From positions 1-38,644 of the forward strand of contig CAYQFL010000005.1 of the NCBI GenBank assembly GCA_964416905.1: a stretch of 38,644 nt of DNA, given 5' to 3'. Source of the DNA: JASKKU01 sp964416905 (GTDB taxonomy: Archaea; Nanobdellota; Nanobdellia; Woesearchaeales; JASKKU01). The notes under the pieces are model-generated. The model did not search any database and was not told the DNA's origin. It saw only the letters and a list, made by a program, of their open reading frames with translations. A program made the position numbers and the translations under genes. Below, one piece after another: positions 1 through 7,667 of this stretch; within the stretch, counting starts at the first letter, position 1, and every line of letters begins with the position of its first letter.

Positions 1-603
1 ATTTGTGTCATATTCTGCAACCACATAATACTCTCTTCCAAGAACGTTAATCTTGTACTTGAATTCATCGCCATCTTCTGCATCTTCTTCGAAATCATCC
101 ATTGCGTCCTCTAAGTCATCAGTTTGTATATCAATACTATAGTTGAAGAATTCAATATCTACTGCTGGTTCGTCATCAGTTCCTTCAGTTGCAGTAACAT
201 TGATTGCTAAGCTTTCTTTAATGTCATCATTATTGTATCCAATAAAATGAGACCACTCACTATCATCTTCATCAAAGTCTAGAGCAACTTCTTCATTCTT
301 TGCTGGGAAATCATCATTTGCATTCTCGAAAGGTACTGCGTTTACAACAGTTCCTTCTTTCTCTTCAACAAGTACAGTTCCCTCACCGCCAGCTGCGCTG
401 AAGCTTGCTGCGATGTTAACTGCACCCAATACATCGATAACTTTTGCGTTTTCTCCTAAAACAATCTTTGCGTTTACCTGACCATCTTTTACAAATGGTT
501 CTGGGTAATCTCCCAAATCAACTGCTGCACCAAAGGTTGCGCCAAGCATAGCTGCACCTAGGGCTACAGCGGCAATTTTCTTTATGCCATTCATCTTTTT
601 CAT
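1..603 (-). CDS. S-layer protein, N-terminal part (runs off the window)
   Basis: An open frame of 201 codons starts at 603 and continues past the window edge. The first residues (MKKMNGIKKIAAVALGAAML) form a secretion signal, followed by the 'DLGDYPEPFVKDG' and 'VLGAVNIAAS' segments typical of the archaeal S-layer N-terminal domain. The rest is very acidic, with many Asp, Glu and Asn, as expected for an exported surface protein. The start is supported by a GAGGTG ribosome binding site at 611-616 and an archaeal TATA box at 683-690. It probably forms the cell-surface lattice outside the membrane. The family call is confident; only the N-terminal third or less is visible. Confidence 0.85.
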   Translation of the reverse strand, partial: MKKMNGIKKIAAVALGAAMLGATFGAAVDLGDYPEPFVKDGQVNAKIVLGENAKVIDVLGAVNIAASFSAAGGEGTVLVEEKEGTVVNAVPFENANDDFPAKNEEVALDFDEDDSEWSHFIGYNNDDIKESLAINVTATEGTDDEPAVDIEFFNYSIDIQTDDLEDAMDDFEEDAEDGDEFKYKINVLGREYYVVAEYDTN

Positions 604-682
604 TTTTTTACACCTCTATCTAATCAAACGCGCAGAATTCGTTGTTTTTATGGTATTTAATGTGTATTCATATACAAAGAAG

Positions 683-690
683 TATTTAAA
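683..690 (-). promoter_or_regulatory. TATA box of the S-layer gene
   Basis: TTTAAATA on the minus strand, preceded by a purine-rich BRE-like stretch, lies about 80 bp before the S-layer start. This predicts a leader of roughly 50 nt carrying the GAGGTG site. It sits just before the 3' end of the upstream gene at 711. Confidence 0.6.
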
Positions 691-710
691 TGTTTCGGTT
701 TTACACATAC

Positions 711-1859
711 TTAATCGTCATCTTCATCATCACTGTAATAATCATAGCCCTCAAAATCATCAAGATAAGCATTAATGTCTATAGCGTACTCTGGACTAAA
801 GTACTCTTCTTTATCAGGAGGAATCTTTGGTTTTTCAATCTTGTGAGATTCTTTCACTGGTAGCCAAGGATGTAAGCTTAAAACAAAAGGAGAAACATAA
901 GGAGTGATCTCATTTTCTATCAAATACTGAACAATATTATTAATGACCCCTATAAAAATAGTATTATATGCACCTTCAAAAGCATCAGCAAAAAATATCT
1001 GTGAGCAAGCTTTATCAAAATTCATGTCTGAAAGCTGTACTGCTATGAACGCATAATCTTCATTAATAATAGTTACATTTGAAGAGATAGCAACTTCCGA
1101 AATATTAGTGCCTTGTTCAACAAATTCAAGGTTATTAAAACCCTCATCAGATAAAATTTTCTTGGAGAATCTGTTCTGGAGTTCCTTTAAAAATAGCTGG
1201 TTGTGATTATTCAAAGAATCGTTTAGAAACACTTGATCAAAGGACTTTAGTAACAAAGCCAATCTTTGACGATTTGATAACTTTGGTGCTGAGTTCATAT
1301 AAAAAGTAGCATTAGTGAACGGGTCATGAAACAAGTTATCTCTATTAGTTAAATAGAACACCTCAAAAAAAGGATCAGTTATTTCTGAAGGAGTAACGCG
1401 AAGCTTCACATCAAAACCGTTCTTATCTAAAGAAGAATAACCCTCAGTTAACAAATCCAAAAAGCTGTGAAAACCAATCTTAGGAGAATCCATTTGAGAA
1501 AAGTCCAACATAAAAGCTGTTTTGTTCTCTACTTTAAATATAGAATTGTACTCTTTGTTTAAAACATCAACCAATCTAAATTTAGTTTCATAACGCACCT
1601 TTTCTCTTGTCTGAATATTATTCGAAGCACAGAGACCCTCAAACAAAAGCCCGTATTTTTGAGAGTAATCTTCAACACTACACGGAGTAAGATATATATC
1701 GCCAAAAGATTTTGAATAACTCTTGATTTCATTAAATGCTTTCTTAACAAAACGCTCCAAGTCCCTTTTGTTTTCTGGCTGAGCTTGAATAACTTTCAGA
1801 TAATTTTCTTTAGCATTATCAGTATCATCTAGCTTTAGATAAAATGCATCAAGTTCCAT
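711..1859 (-). CDS. Unrecognised protein with acidic C-terminal tail
   Basis: This 382-residue protein matches no family I can name. The first 60 residues are helical and charged, loosely like a TPR-type hairpin. The middle is a mixed globular region with no obvious catalytic motif, signal peptide or membrane segment. The last 20 residues are almost all Asp, Glu and Tyr (ending YSDDEDDD), which suggests a binding tail for a basic partner or metal, but that is inference. A minus-strand TATA-like sequence near 1900-1911 (CTATAAAATAG) supports the start at 1859. It is transcribed in the same direction as the helicase gene upstream and the S-layer gene downstream, each apparently with its own promoter. 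Confidence 0.75.
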   Translation of the reverse strand: MELDAFYLKLDDTDNAKENYLKVIQAQPENKRDLERFVKKAFNEIKSYSKSFGDIYLTPCSVEDYSQKYGLLFEGLCASNNIQTREKVRYETKFRLVDVLNKEYNSIFKVENKTAFMLDFSQMDSPKIGFHSFLDLLTEGYSSLDKNGFDVKLRVTPSEITDPFFEVFYLTNRDNLFHDPFTNATFYMNSAPKLSNRQRLALLLKSFDQVFLNDSLNNHNQLFLKELQNRFSKKILSDEGFNNLEFVEQGTNISEVAISSNVTIINEDYAFIAVQLSDMNFDKACSQIFFADAFEGAYNTIFIGVINNIVQYLIENEITPYVSPFVLSLHPWLPVKESHKIEKPKIPPDKEEYFSPEYAIDINAYLDDFEGYDYYSDDEDDD

Positions 1860-1949
1860 GCGAAATTCAAAAAAACACTTACTCTTAAATGTTTCTATTT
1901 TATAGTAGATAACTCAAACAAAATACTTAAGATAAACAAAAATCTATTC

Positions 1950-3215
1950 TCAGTTTGAGTAAGAATTCTTCTTCTTAATTCTCTTGTTGTTCTTTTTTCG
2001 ATAGTTTGCGTTTTTTCCACGAGATTTGCTCCTAAAATCATTGTAGTTACGATTCCTTCTGCCAAAATCATTTGTTTTGTTAAAACTGGAAAGATTAATT
2101 GGCTCTAAATAAGGTCTTTCAAGCCTCTCAACTCTAAAGCTATATTCGTTAAGTATTCTATCAAAAGCCTCATAATCCCTTGGAGAGATTAAATTGATCA
2201 CTTTTCCCTTATTGTCGACTCTTGCTGTTCTGCCAATTCTATGGACATATCTCTTTATGTCATCAGGCAAGTCATAATTGTAAACATGAGTCACATCTTT
2301 AATATCTAAACCTCTGGCAGCAACATCTGTACAGACTAGAACTGCTTTTCTGTTGGAAAAACTCTCAAGAATTCTTTTACGGCCATTCTGCGTTAAACCA
2401 CCGTGAATGCCATAAGCTTTTATACCTTCTTTTTGCAGTCCATAAGAAACTATATCGACCATTCTCCTAGAATTGCAAAACACCATTGTTCTTTGGGCAT
2501 CTTCGCTTTTGATAAGATGCACCAAAAGAGAAAATTTCAGTTTATGCGGAACATCGTAATAATACTGGTTCAATTGTTTAGGGTCGACAAAAGATTCTAA
2601 TATTATTCTTTTTGGATCCTTGGCAAACCGTTTAGCAATCTGCTCTGCTTGCTTATCAATTGTTGCAGAGAACATTAGAAACTGGAATCCTTTTGATGCA
2701 TGGGATAAGATTTCATTAACATCATTAAAGAACCCCATGTCCAACATTCTGTCTGCTTCATCTAAGACAACATACTGTAATTCGCTTAAATCCATCGTTC
2801 CTCTTGTTAAATGATCAAGCACCCTGCCAGGGGTTCCAACAACAATATCTGCTTTTCTCAATGCATTAAACTGCGGTTCAAATGAGACTCCTCCATATAT
2901 TGCAGTAATATAAAAGCCCTTGTACTTTGAGAAACTTAGCAAATGATTTTTAACCTGTTCAGCTAACTCTCTTGTTGGAGTTAGGATTAAAGCCTTGATA
3001 TTTTTGCCTTTACTGGATAAATCCATTCTTTGAAGGATTCCTGCAGAGAATGCAAAGGTTTTCCCAGAACCTGTTTTTGATGAGACAATAACATCTCTGC
3101 CTTCCAAAACATAAGGTATTGACTCTCTCTGGACCTTTGTCGGTTCCTCAAACTTTAAATCTTCAACCGCTTTAATAAGCTCATCGCTTAGTCCTAATTC
3201 ATAAAACTGTTTCAT
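1950..3215 (-). CDS. DEAD-box ATP-dependent RNA helicase
   Basis: This 421-residue protein has the full DEAD-box set in order: Q motif (Gln29), Walker A KTGSGKT (47-53), PTREL (80-84), TPGR (128-131), DEAD (152-155), SAT (183-185) and HRIGRTAR (325-332). After about residue 372 a basic tail rich in Arg, Asn and Lys (SKSRGKNANYRKKNNK) follows, typical of RNA-binding extensions. Such proteins unwind short RNA duplexes in ribosome assembly or RNA turnover in the cytoplasm. No GGTG-type ribosome binding site precedes the ATG at 3215, unlike many neighbours. A leader of about 110 nt with complementary arms lies upstream. It is divergent from the FBPase gene. Confidence 0.95.
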   Translation of the reverse strand: MKQFYELGLSDELIKAVEDLKFEEPTKVQRESIPYVLEGRDVIVSSKTGSGKTFAFSAGILQRMDLSSKGKNIKALILTPTRELAEQVKNHLLSFSKYKGFYITAIYGGVSFEPQFNALRKADIVVGTPGRVLDHLTRGTMDLSELQYVVLDEADRMLDMGFFNDVNEILSHASKGFQFLMFSATIDKQAEQIAKRFAKDPKRIILESFVDPKQLNQYYYDVPHKLKFSLLVHLIKSEDAQRTMVFCNSRRMVDIVSYGLQKEGIKAYGIHGGLTQNGRKRILESFSNRKAVLVCTDVAARGLDIKDVTHVYNYDLPDDIKRYVHRIGRTARVDNKGKVINLISPRDYEAFDRILNEYSFRVERLERPYLEPINLSSFNKTNDFGRRNRNYNDFRSKSRGKNANYRKKNNKRIKKKNSYSN

Positions 3216-3325
3216 TTTTTAATTTAGAAAAAGAAGTCCAAACGTGGCTTTGACCCTTTTTCTGTCCTCCGTTCAAATTTTATCTCAAGTCCTCAGCACA
3301 AAGCCACAAAGCCAAAAGAAGACTT
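3216..3325 (-). promoter_or_regulatory. Structured 5' leader of the DEAD-box helicase mRNA (predicted)
   Basis: A TATA box at 3347-3354 (minus TTTAAATA) predicts transcription start near 3325, leaving about 110 nt before the helicase ATG. Read on the minus strand, GTGGCTTTG (3307-3299) is perfectly complementary to CAAAGCCAC (3252-3244). AAGTCTTC (3325-3318) pairs with GAGGACTT (3294-3287) with one G-U. The two helices interleave, so they would form a pseudoknot or be mutually exclusive. No ribosome binding site is visible. Autoregulation by the helicase is inference. Confidence 0.45.
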
Positions 3326-3457
3326 AATTTTAGTAGGGACAGCCAGTATTTAAAAAATTATGGGTTTGTCAAAAAGGAAATTTTTAAAAAATAACAAATA
3401 AGAGATTTTAAAAAATATAATAAAAATCATAACAAGCAAAAATCAATAGGTGTTATT

Positions 3458-4390
3458 ATGAGTTTAACAAGAAAAGTTCTTAGAACGCATTTATCCAATA
3501 ACGAAGTTGACCATGAATTAAGGAGAATAATTGACAATCTAGCAGTTAGTGCAAAATTTATTGCTTTTGAAGTGAGAAAATCCAACAGAAAAATAAGTAA
3601 TAAACAGAATATGTATGGTGAAATCCAGCTAGAATTAGATACTTTAGCAGATTATATTATTCAAGAAAGATTGGGTTTTGAAACAAGTTTTAAGATTAAA
3701 GAGTTTGCTTCCGAGGAAAAAGATCACATCATTGAATTTTACACCAATGGCGGAAAGTATAGCATTACAGTTGATCCATTAGACGGTAGCTCATTAATTG
3801 ATGTCAATCTAAGTGTTGGAACTATATTTGGCATACATTCCGGTAAAATTCTTAATAATAAACCTGGCAGAGAGAGCCTAGTTGCTGCGATGTATATACT
3901 TTATGGCCCACAAACAACACTTGTTTATTCTGCTGGGAAAGGTACCCATGAATTCGTATTAAATGAAGTAGGCTCGTGGGTGTTATCAGAAGAAAATATA
4001 AGATTAGATAATAAAGGAAAGATTTATGCTCCTGGTGGATTAAGAAAAGATTGGCTAAAAGAACATGACGACTTTATCACAGAATTAGAGAATGAAGGGT
4101 ACAAGTTAAGATACAGCGGTTCTTTTGTTGCAGATGCTAATCAGATTTTAATGAAAAGAGGAGGTTTATTTACATATCCTCAATTGAAAGATAAGCCCAA
4201 TGGAAAATTAAGGTTGCTATTTGAATTACAACCTTTAGCTTTTATCTTTGAGAATGCTGGAGGGTATGCAACTAATGGGCTTGAAGACATTTTAAACATC
4301 ACAGTGGCTGAGTTAGGGCAACGAAGCCCTGTTTACCTTGGCAGTAGATATGAAGTTGAACTAGCAAAGAAATACTTAACAGACAAGTAA
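3458..4390 (+). CDS. fbp: Fructose-1,6-bisphosphatase, class I
   Basis: This 310-residue enzyme hydrolyses fructose-1,6-bisphosphate to fructose-6-phosphate in gluconeogenesis. The class I signature DPLDGSS is at residues 106-112. Acidic metal ligands precede it (EIQLELDTLAD around 55-65, SEEKD around 85-89), and a C-terminal segment reads 'GKLRLLFELQPLAFIFENAGG'-like (first 20 residues shown). Length is slightly below the usual 330. The start has an AGGTG site at 3448-3452 and a TATA-like run near 3405-3419. Many archaea use the bifunctional type V FBP aldolase/phosphatase instead, so this looks like the bacterial/eukaryal-type enzyme. It is consistent with RuBisCO and ApgM in the window feeding upward carbon flow. 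Confidence 0.93.
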   Translation: MSLTRKVLRTHLSNNEVDHELRRIIDNLAVSAKFIAFEVRKSNRKISNKQNMYGEIQLELDTLADYIIQERLGFETSFKIKEFASEEKDHIIEFYTNGGKYSITVDPLDGSSLIDVNLSVGTIFGIHSGKILNNKPGRESLVAAMYILYGPQTTLVYSAGKGTHEFVLNEVGSWVLSEENIRLDNKGKIYAPGGLRKDWLKEHDDFITELENEGYKLRYSGSFVADANQILMKRGGLFTYPQLKDKPNGKLRLLFELQPLAFIFENAGGYATNGLEDILNITVAELGQRSPVYLGSRYEVELAKKYLTDK

Positions 4391-4520
4391 CATTTATTCT
4401 TATATTTGATGCGTATATATTCTTCAAATTCTAAGTGGTTAAGCATTTTTATAGATTTATAAAACTAGCAACGACAAGAATCTTTTTTGAATATATATCC
4501 AAAAAGTTTATAAACAAGTA

Positions 4521-4536
4521 ATGAATACCTATTCAT
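4521..4536. promoter_or_regulatory. Perfect palindrome ATGAATA-CC-TATTCAT at a transcription start (operator candidate)
   Basis: A perfect 7-2-7 inverted repeat lies directly after the TATA box at 4506-4515 (GTTTATAAAC) and overlaps the predicted transcription start of the DUF5320/CDF operon. Placement over the start site is classic for a repressor site. The cognate regulator is unknown; the DUF134 protein encoded downstream is one candidate. A second TATA-like box (ATTTATAAA, about 4455-4463) lies further upstream. Confidence 0.5.
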
Positions 4537-4574
4537 ATTGCTAAAAGCATAAATAAAAAATGGAGGTGAAAAAA

Positions 4575-4838
4575 ATGCCATTTGGAGATGGAACTGGACC
4601 GTTAGGTGAAGGACCTATGACTGGAAGAGGTTTAGGAAGATGCGGCAGGGCTAGAGGTTTTATTAGAGGACGTGGATTTAGCAGAGGCTTTGGTTTTAGA
4701 AGAGGCTTTGGATTCAGAGCAGGATACAGATACATTAATAAAGATGAAGAACGAAGATTGCTTGAAGAAGAGCTAAAACTAATAAATCAAGAAAAAGAAG
4801 AAATCGAAAGAAGATTGAGTGAATTAAACAAAGACTAA
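4575..4838 (+). CDS. DUF5320-like Gly/Arg-rich small protein
   Basis: This 87-residue protein begins MPFGDGTGPLGEGPMTGRG, the hallmark N-terminus of the DUF5320 family. The ATG at 4575 is chosen because a strong GGAGGTG site sits at 4562-4568; an ATG at 4560 would overlap that site. A Gly/Arg/Phe-rich middle with repeated 'RGFGF'-type units follows (residues about 30-55). The C-terminal 35 residues are a charged coiled coil. The biochemical role of the family is unknown; members usually lie near metal- or Fe-S-related genes. It is followed after 1 bp by the CDF transporter, so the two are surely co-transcribed. Confidence 0.85.
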   Translation: MPFGDGTGPLGEGPMTGRGLGRCGRARGFIRGRGFSRGFGFRRGFGFRAGYRYINKDEERRLLEEELKLINQEKEEIERRLSELNKD

Positions 4839-4839
4839 A

Positions 4840-5910
4840 ATGGCCTCAAAAGAACGAGTTGCAATTTTATCTGTATTTGCCAACTTTTTTTTGGCATTTT
4901 TTAAGATAGTAGTGGGTTTAATTTCTAATTCTGCTGCTATTTTAGCAGATGGTATTCATTCAAGTATGGATATCTTATCTTCTCTAATAAGTTATATTGG
5001 AATAAGAATTGCAAACAAACCTGAAGATGAAAAACACCCCTATGGACACTATAAATTTGAAGTGCTCTCTGGATTAATAATCACTATTTTATTGTTTATC
5101 GCAGGAGGAGTTATAATCTTCGAATCTATCAAACAATATCTTGCTCATGAAATCTTAAAGTTAGGCTTCTGGGCAATAGCGACTATGGCCATATCTGCAG
5201 TATTAAATTACATCATGGCCAAATTAAAAATCAAGTATGGCAAAAAAGAGAATTCATTAAGTTTATTGTCTGATGGAGTTCATTCAATGGTTGATGTTTA
5301 TTCATCCCTTGGAGTCTTAGTTGGATTATTACTTGCAAATTTTTGGCCTGTAGCAGATTCAATATTAGGTGTTCTTATTGGTATATATATTATCAAAGAA
5401 TCGTTTTCCTTAGCAAGAGAAGGATTAGATTCGCTTTTGGATTCTTCTGCAGGCAAGGAGATAGAGGATAAAATTAAATCTGTAATCGCTAAAGAAAAAA
5501 TTGAAATCTCCTCATTAAAAACCCAGAAGAGGGGCTCTGTAATTAGCGCTAATATTGAGATAAAACTTCCTAGAAATTTAACAGTGGAAGAAGTTACAAA
5601 AATAACTGAAAGTTTAAAAAATAAACTTCTAAAAGAAATTGATAACTTAAAATATGTCGTAATCTCTGTAAAAAGCTATGAGTTCTCAGAGAGTTACTTT
5701 AAAGCAGATTTTGGCATAGGCTTTGGTTGGCGGAGAAGAGGATTGGGTATGAGAGCAAAAGACAATTCATTCGTTGATGGTTATTGCGTATGCCCAAAAT
5801 GCGGATACAAAATCAAGCATGAAAGAGGCGTACCTTGTGCAACTCTAGAATGTCCAAAGTGCCATACTAAACTTGTAAGAGATGACCTGTTAAAGAAAAA
5901 ATCAAAATGA
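4840..5910 (+). CDS. Cation diffusion facilitator transporter fused to a C-terminal zinc ribbon
   Basis: This 356-residue protein has a CDF membrane region (about residues 1-205, six segments) with metal-site motifs ADGIHSSMD and SDGVHSMVD in two helices. A cytoplasmic CDF regulatory domain follows (about 205-285). CDF proteins export divalent metals such as Zn, Fe or Mn by proton exchange. The unusual part is the last 70 residues: a Gly/Arg stretch like that of DUF5320, then a Cys-rich ribbon (CVCPKCGYKIKH, GVPC, CPKCHTKL) that is normally a separate small protein in archaea. The gene starts 1 bp after the DUF5320-like stop, with no separate ribosome binding site, and ends in TGA. DUF134 follows. 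Confidence 0.92.
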   Translation: MASKERVAILSVFANFFLAFFKIVVGLISNSAAILADGIHSSMDILSSLISYIGIRIANKPEDEKHPYGHYKFEVLSGLIITILLFIAGGVIIFESIKQYLAHEILKLGFWAIATMAISAVLNYIMAKLKIKYGKKENSLSLLSDGVHSMVDVYSSLGVLVGLLLANFWPVADSILGVLIGIYIIKESFSLAREGLDSLLDSSAGKEIEDKIKSVIAKEKIEISSLKTQKRGSVISANIEIKLPRNLTVEEVTKITESLKNKLLKEIDNLKYVVISVKSYEFSESYFKADFGIGFGWRRRGLGMRAKDNSFVDGYCVCPKCGYKIKHERGVPCATLECPKCHTKLVRDDLLKKKSK

Positions 5911-5962
5911 TTTTCTTTTAAGTAGAAAAAATTTATAAAAAATTAAAATTGCGTTAATCAAA

Positions 5963-6265
5963 ATGCCAAGACCATGCAAAAGAAGGTTTGTATCAGGAAT
6001 TCCAGAGTTTTCATATTTCAAGCCTGCCGGAGTTCGAATGCGTAATTTAGAAGAGGTTTTATTAACAGTTGAAGAGCTAGAAGCTTTAAGATTAAAAGAC
6101 GTTGAAAATCTGGATCAAATTACTTGCGCTGAGCGAATGAATATTTCCCAACCAACTTTCAACAGAATTCTAAACTCTGCTAGAAGAAAAATAGCTGACG
6201 CAATTGTCAATGGCAAAGCTATAAGGATTGAAGGCGGCAATTTTGTTTTAGCAGATCCTAACTAA
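5963..6265 (+). CDS. DUF134 (UPF0251) HTH protein
   Basis: This 100-residue protein begins MPRPCKRRFV and contains the 'LTVEELEALRLKDVENLDQ' segment, then a sigma-like helix-turn-helix (AERMNISQPTFNRILNSAR, about residues 52-70). These features match DUF134, putative DNA-binding proteins often found beside DUF5320, ferredoxin or NifX-like genes. A TATA box at 5932-5939 places the transcript start at about the ATG, so the mRNA is probably leaderless and separate from the CDF operon. Context suggests control of metal or Fe-S homeostasis; that is inference. Confidence 0.88.
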   Translation: MPRPCKRRFVSGIPEFSYFKPAGVRMRNLEEVLLTVEELEALRLKDVENLDQITCAERMNISQPTFNRILNSARRKIADAIVNGKAIRIEGGNFVLADPN

Positions 6266-6358
6266 AAGATATAACCTTGCAAAAATAAAAATAAAAATCG
6301 GAAAATTTTTAAATTAAACAAACGAAAGGTAGTTTAAAAGAGTGTTTGGTGATAAAAC

Positions 6359-6496
6359 ATGATAACGAGTTTTGCAGATTTAATGAAAGGTATTCTTTTG
6401 GGGATTGTTATCGCAATAATTGTTCTATTCTTAGCGAAGTTTGGGATAATTCCTTTGCCACTTAATATGATATGCCCAACAGTTCCGGCACCTTGA
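6359..6496 (+). CDS. Small single-span membrane protein (45 residues)
   Basis: ATG at 6359 follows GGTGA at 6348-6352 with good spacing, and a TATA-like run (TTTTTAAAT) lies at about 6306-6314. The product starts MITSFADLMKGILLGIVI, has one strongly hydrophobic helix (residues about 8-30), then PLPLNMICPTVPAP with one Cys near the end. No family is recognised. The promoter, ribosome binding site and membrane-helix composition together support a real gene. It lies between DUF134 and thioredoxin reductase, each with its own promoter. Confidence 0.6.
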   Translation: MITSFADLMKGILLGIVIAIIVLFLAKFGIIPLPLNMICPTVPAP

Positions 6497-6625
6497 GTTT
6501 ATTTTTTAATTTTTTTAGTTATTACTCCCTATTTCTTTTAGGTGTTCTCGCATTAAAACCCGTATAAAACGTGTGTGAAAAAGAGGTCCACATATATTCC
6601 CATTATCGATTTCTTTTTATATTAG

Positions 6626-6646
6626 TTGTGATTGTATTTTTCACAA
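6626..6646. promoter_or_regulatory. Inverted repeat TTGTGA-N9-TCACAA at the trxB promoter
   Basis: TTGTGA (6626-6631) and TCACAA (6641-6646) form a perfect inverted repeat just after a TATA-like TTTTTATATTAG (about 6614-6625) and before the GGAGGG site of trxB at 6660-6665. A nested pair GATTGT/ACAATC (6630-6635, 6643-6648) could also form a hairpin. Position over the start site suggests an operator, possibly redox-linked. Confidence 0.45.
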
Positions 6647-6672
6647 TCAGGAATTAATTGGAGGGATAGAAA

Positions 6673-7638
6673 ATGCAAATGAGCTTTAGTCTTAACACTC
6701 TAGGAGAAACTAAAAGTGTTGATTTAAATAAGGTTTTTGACGTTGCCATAATTGGTACTGGACCTGCGGGTTATTCTGCTGCGATTTATGCAGCAAGATA
6801 TGGTTTAAGCTCAATAGTTATCGGTGCTTCCCACGGAGGAACTATCACTGATACAAATATGGTTGAGAATTACCCTGGATTCAAAATGATTTCTGGCCAG
6901 GAACTTATGAACAAGTTCAAAGAGCATGCTGAAAAGTATGATGTTCCTATTGTTGAAGACAGTGTAATCAAAATCACAAAAGAAGACAAAGCGTACACTT
7001 TAGAAACAAGCAGTGGCAAACACATAAAAGCTAAATCTTTAATATTTGCGACAGGAACAAAAAGACGAGAGTTAAATGTGCCTGGAGAAAAGGAGTTTAA
7101 GAACAAGGGAGTAAGTTATTGTAGTATCTGCGATGGCCCTTTCTTTAAGGATAAAATAGTTGGAGTAGTTGGTGGCGGAGACGGCGCTGCATCAAGTGCT
7201 GTGCAATTAACTCAGTATGCCTCTAAGGTTTATATTTTTGTCAGAGGAGAAAAGCTAAAAGCTGAGCCTTATTGGCAAAATCTAATAGCTAAAGAGCCTA
7301 AGATTGAAATACTCACGAATGTAGAGGTTAAAGAAATATTTGGGGATGACAAAGTTAAAGGCGTTATGTTAAGCAATGGAAACAAAGTTGAACTTGATGG
7401 ATTGTTTGTTGAGATTGGCTCTGTACCAAATTCAAGCCTTGCTAAGTCTATTGGTGTGAATATTAATGATTATGGTTATATTATTGTTAATGAAAAGATG
7501 GAAACAAACATTCCTGGAGTTTATGCAGCGGGCGATGTTACTAGTTTATTAACTCATTTCAGGCAAGTAATTGTTGCTGCAGCTCAAGGGGCTATTGCTG
7601 CAAACTCAGCATACCATTTCTCAAAAGAGGAGAAATAA
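6673..7638 (+). CDS. trxB: Thioredoxin reductase (FAD-dependent)
   Basis: This 321-residue flavoprotein has the FAD motif GTGPAGYSAA (28-37), the redox pair Cys150-Cys153 in CSICDG, a second dinucleotide motif GGGDGA (167-172) and the C-terminal FAD segment GVYAAGDVTS. It transfers electrons from a pyridine nucleotide to thioredoxin in the cytoplasm. The NADPH-recognising HRR motif is absent: the matching place reads FVRGEKLKA (about 189-197), so the preferred donor may be NADH or another reductant. The start follows a strong GGAGGG site. Thioredoxin itself is not in the window; peroxiredoxin is at 24650. Confidence 0.93.
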   Translation: MQMSFSLNTLGETKSVDLNKVFDVAIIGTGPAGYSAAIYAARYGLSSIVIGASHGGTITDTNMVENYPGFKMISGQELMNKFKEHAEKYDVPIVEDSVIKITKEDKAYTLETSSGKHIKAKSLIFATGTKRRELNVPGEKEFKNKGVSYCSICDGPFFKDKIVGVVGGGDGAASSAVQLTQYASKVYIFVRGEKLKAEPYWQNLIAKEPKIEILTNVEVKEIFGDDKVKGVMLSNGNKVELDGLFVEIGSVPNSSLAKSIGVNINDYGYIIVNEKMETNIPGVYAAGDVTSLLTHFRQVIVAAAQGAIAANSAYHFSKEEK

Positions 7639-7667
7639 TTAAAATAAAACAAATACGAGGTGACAAA

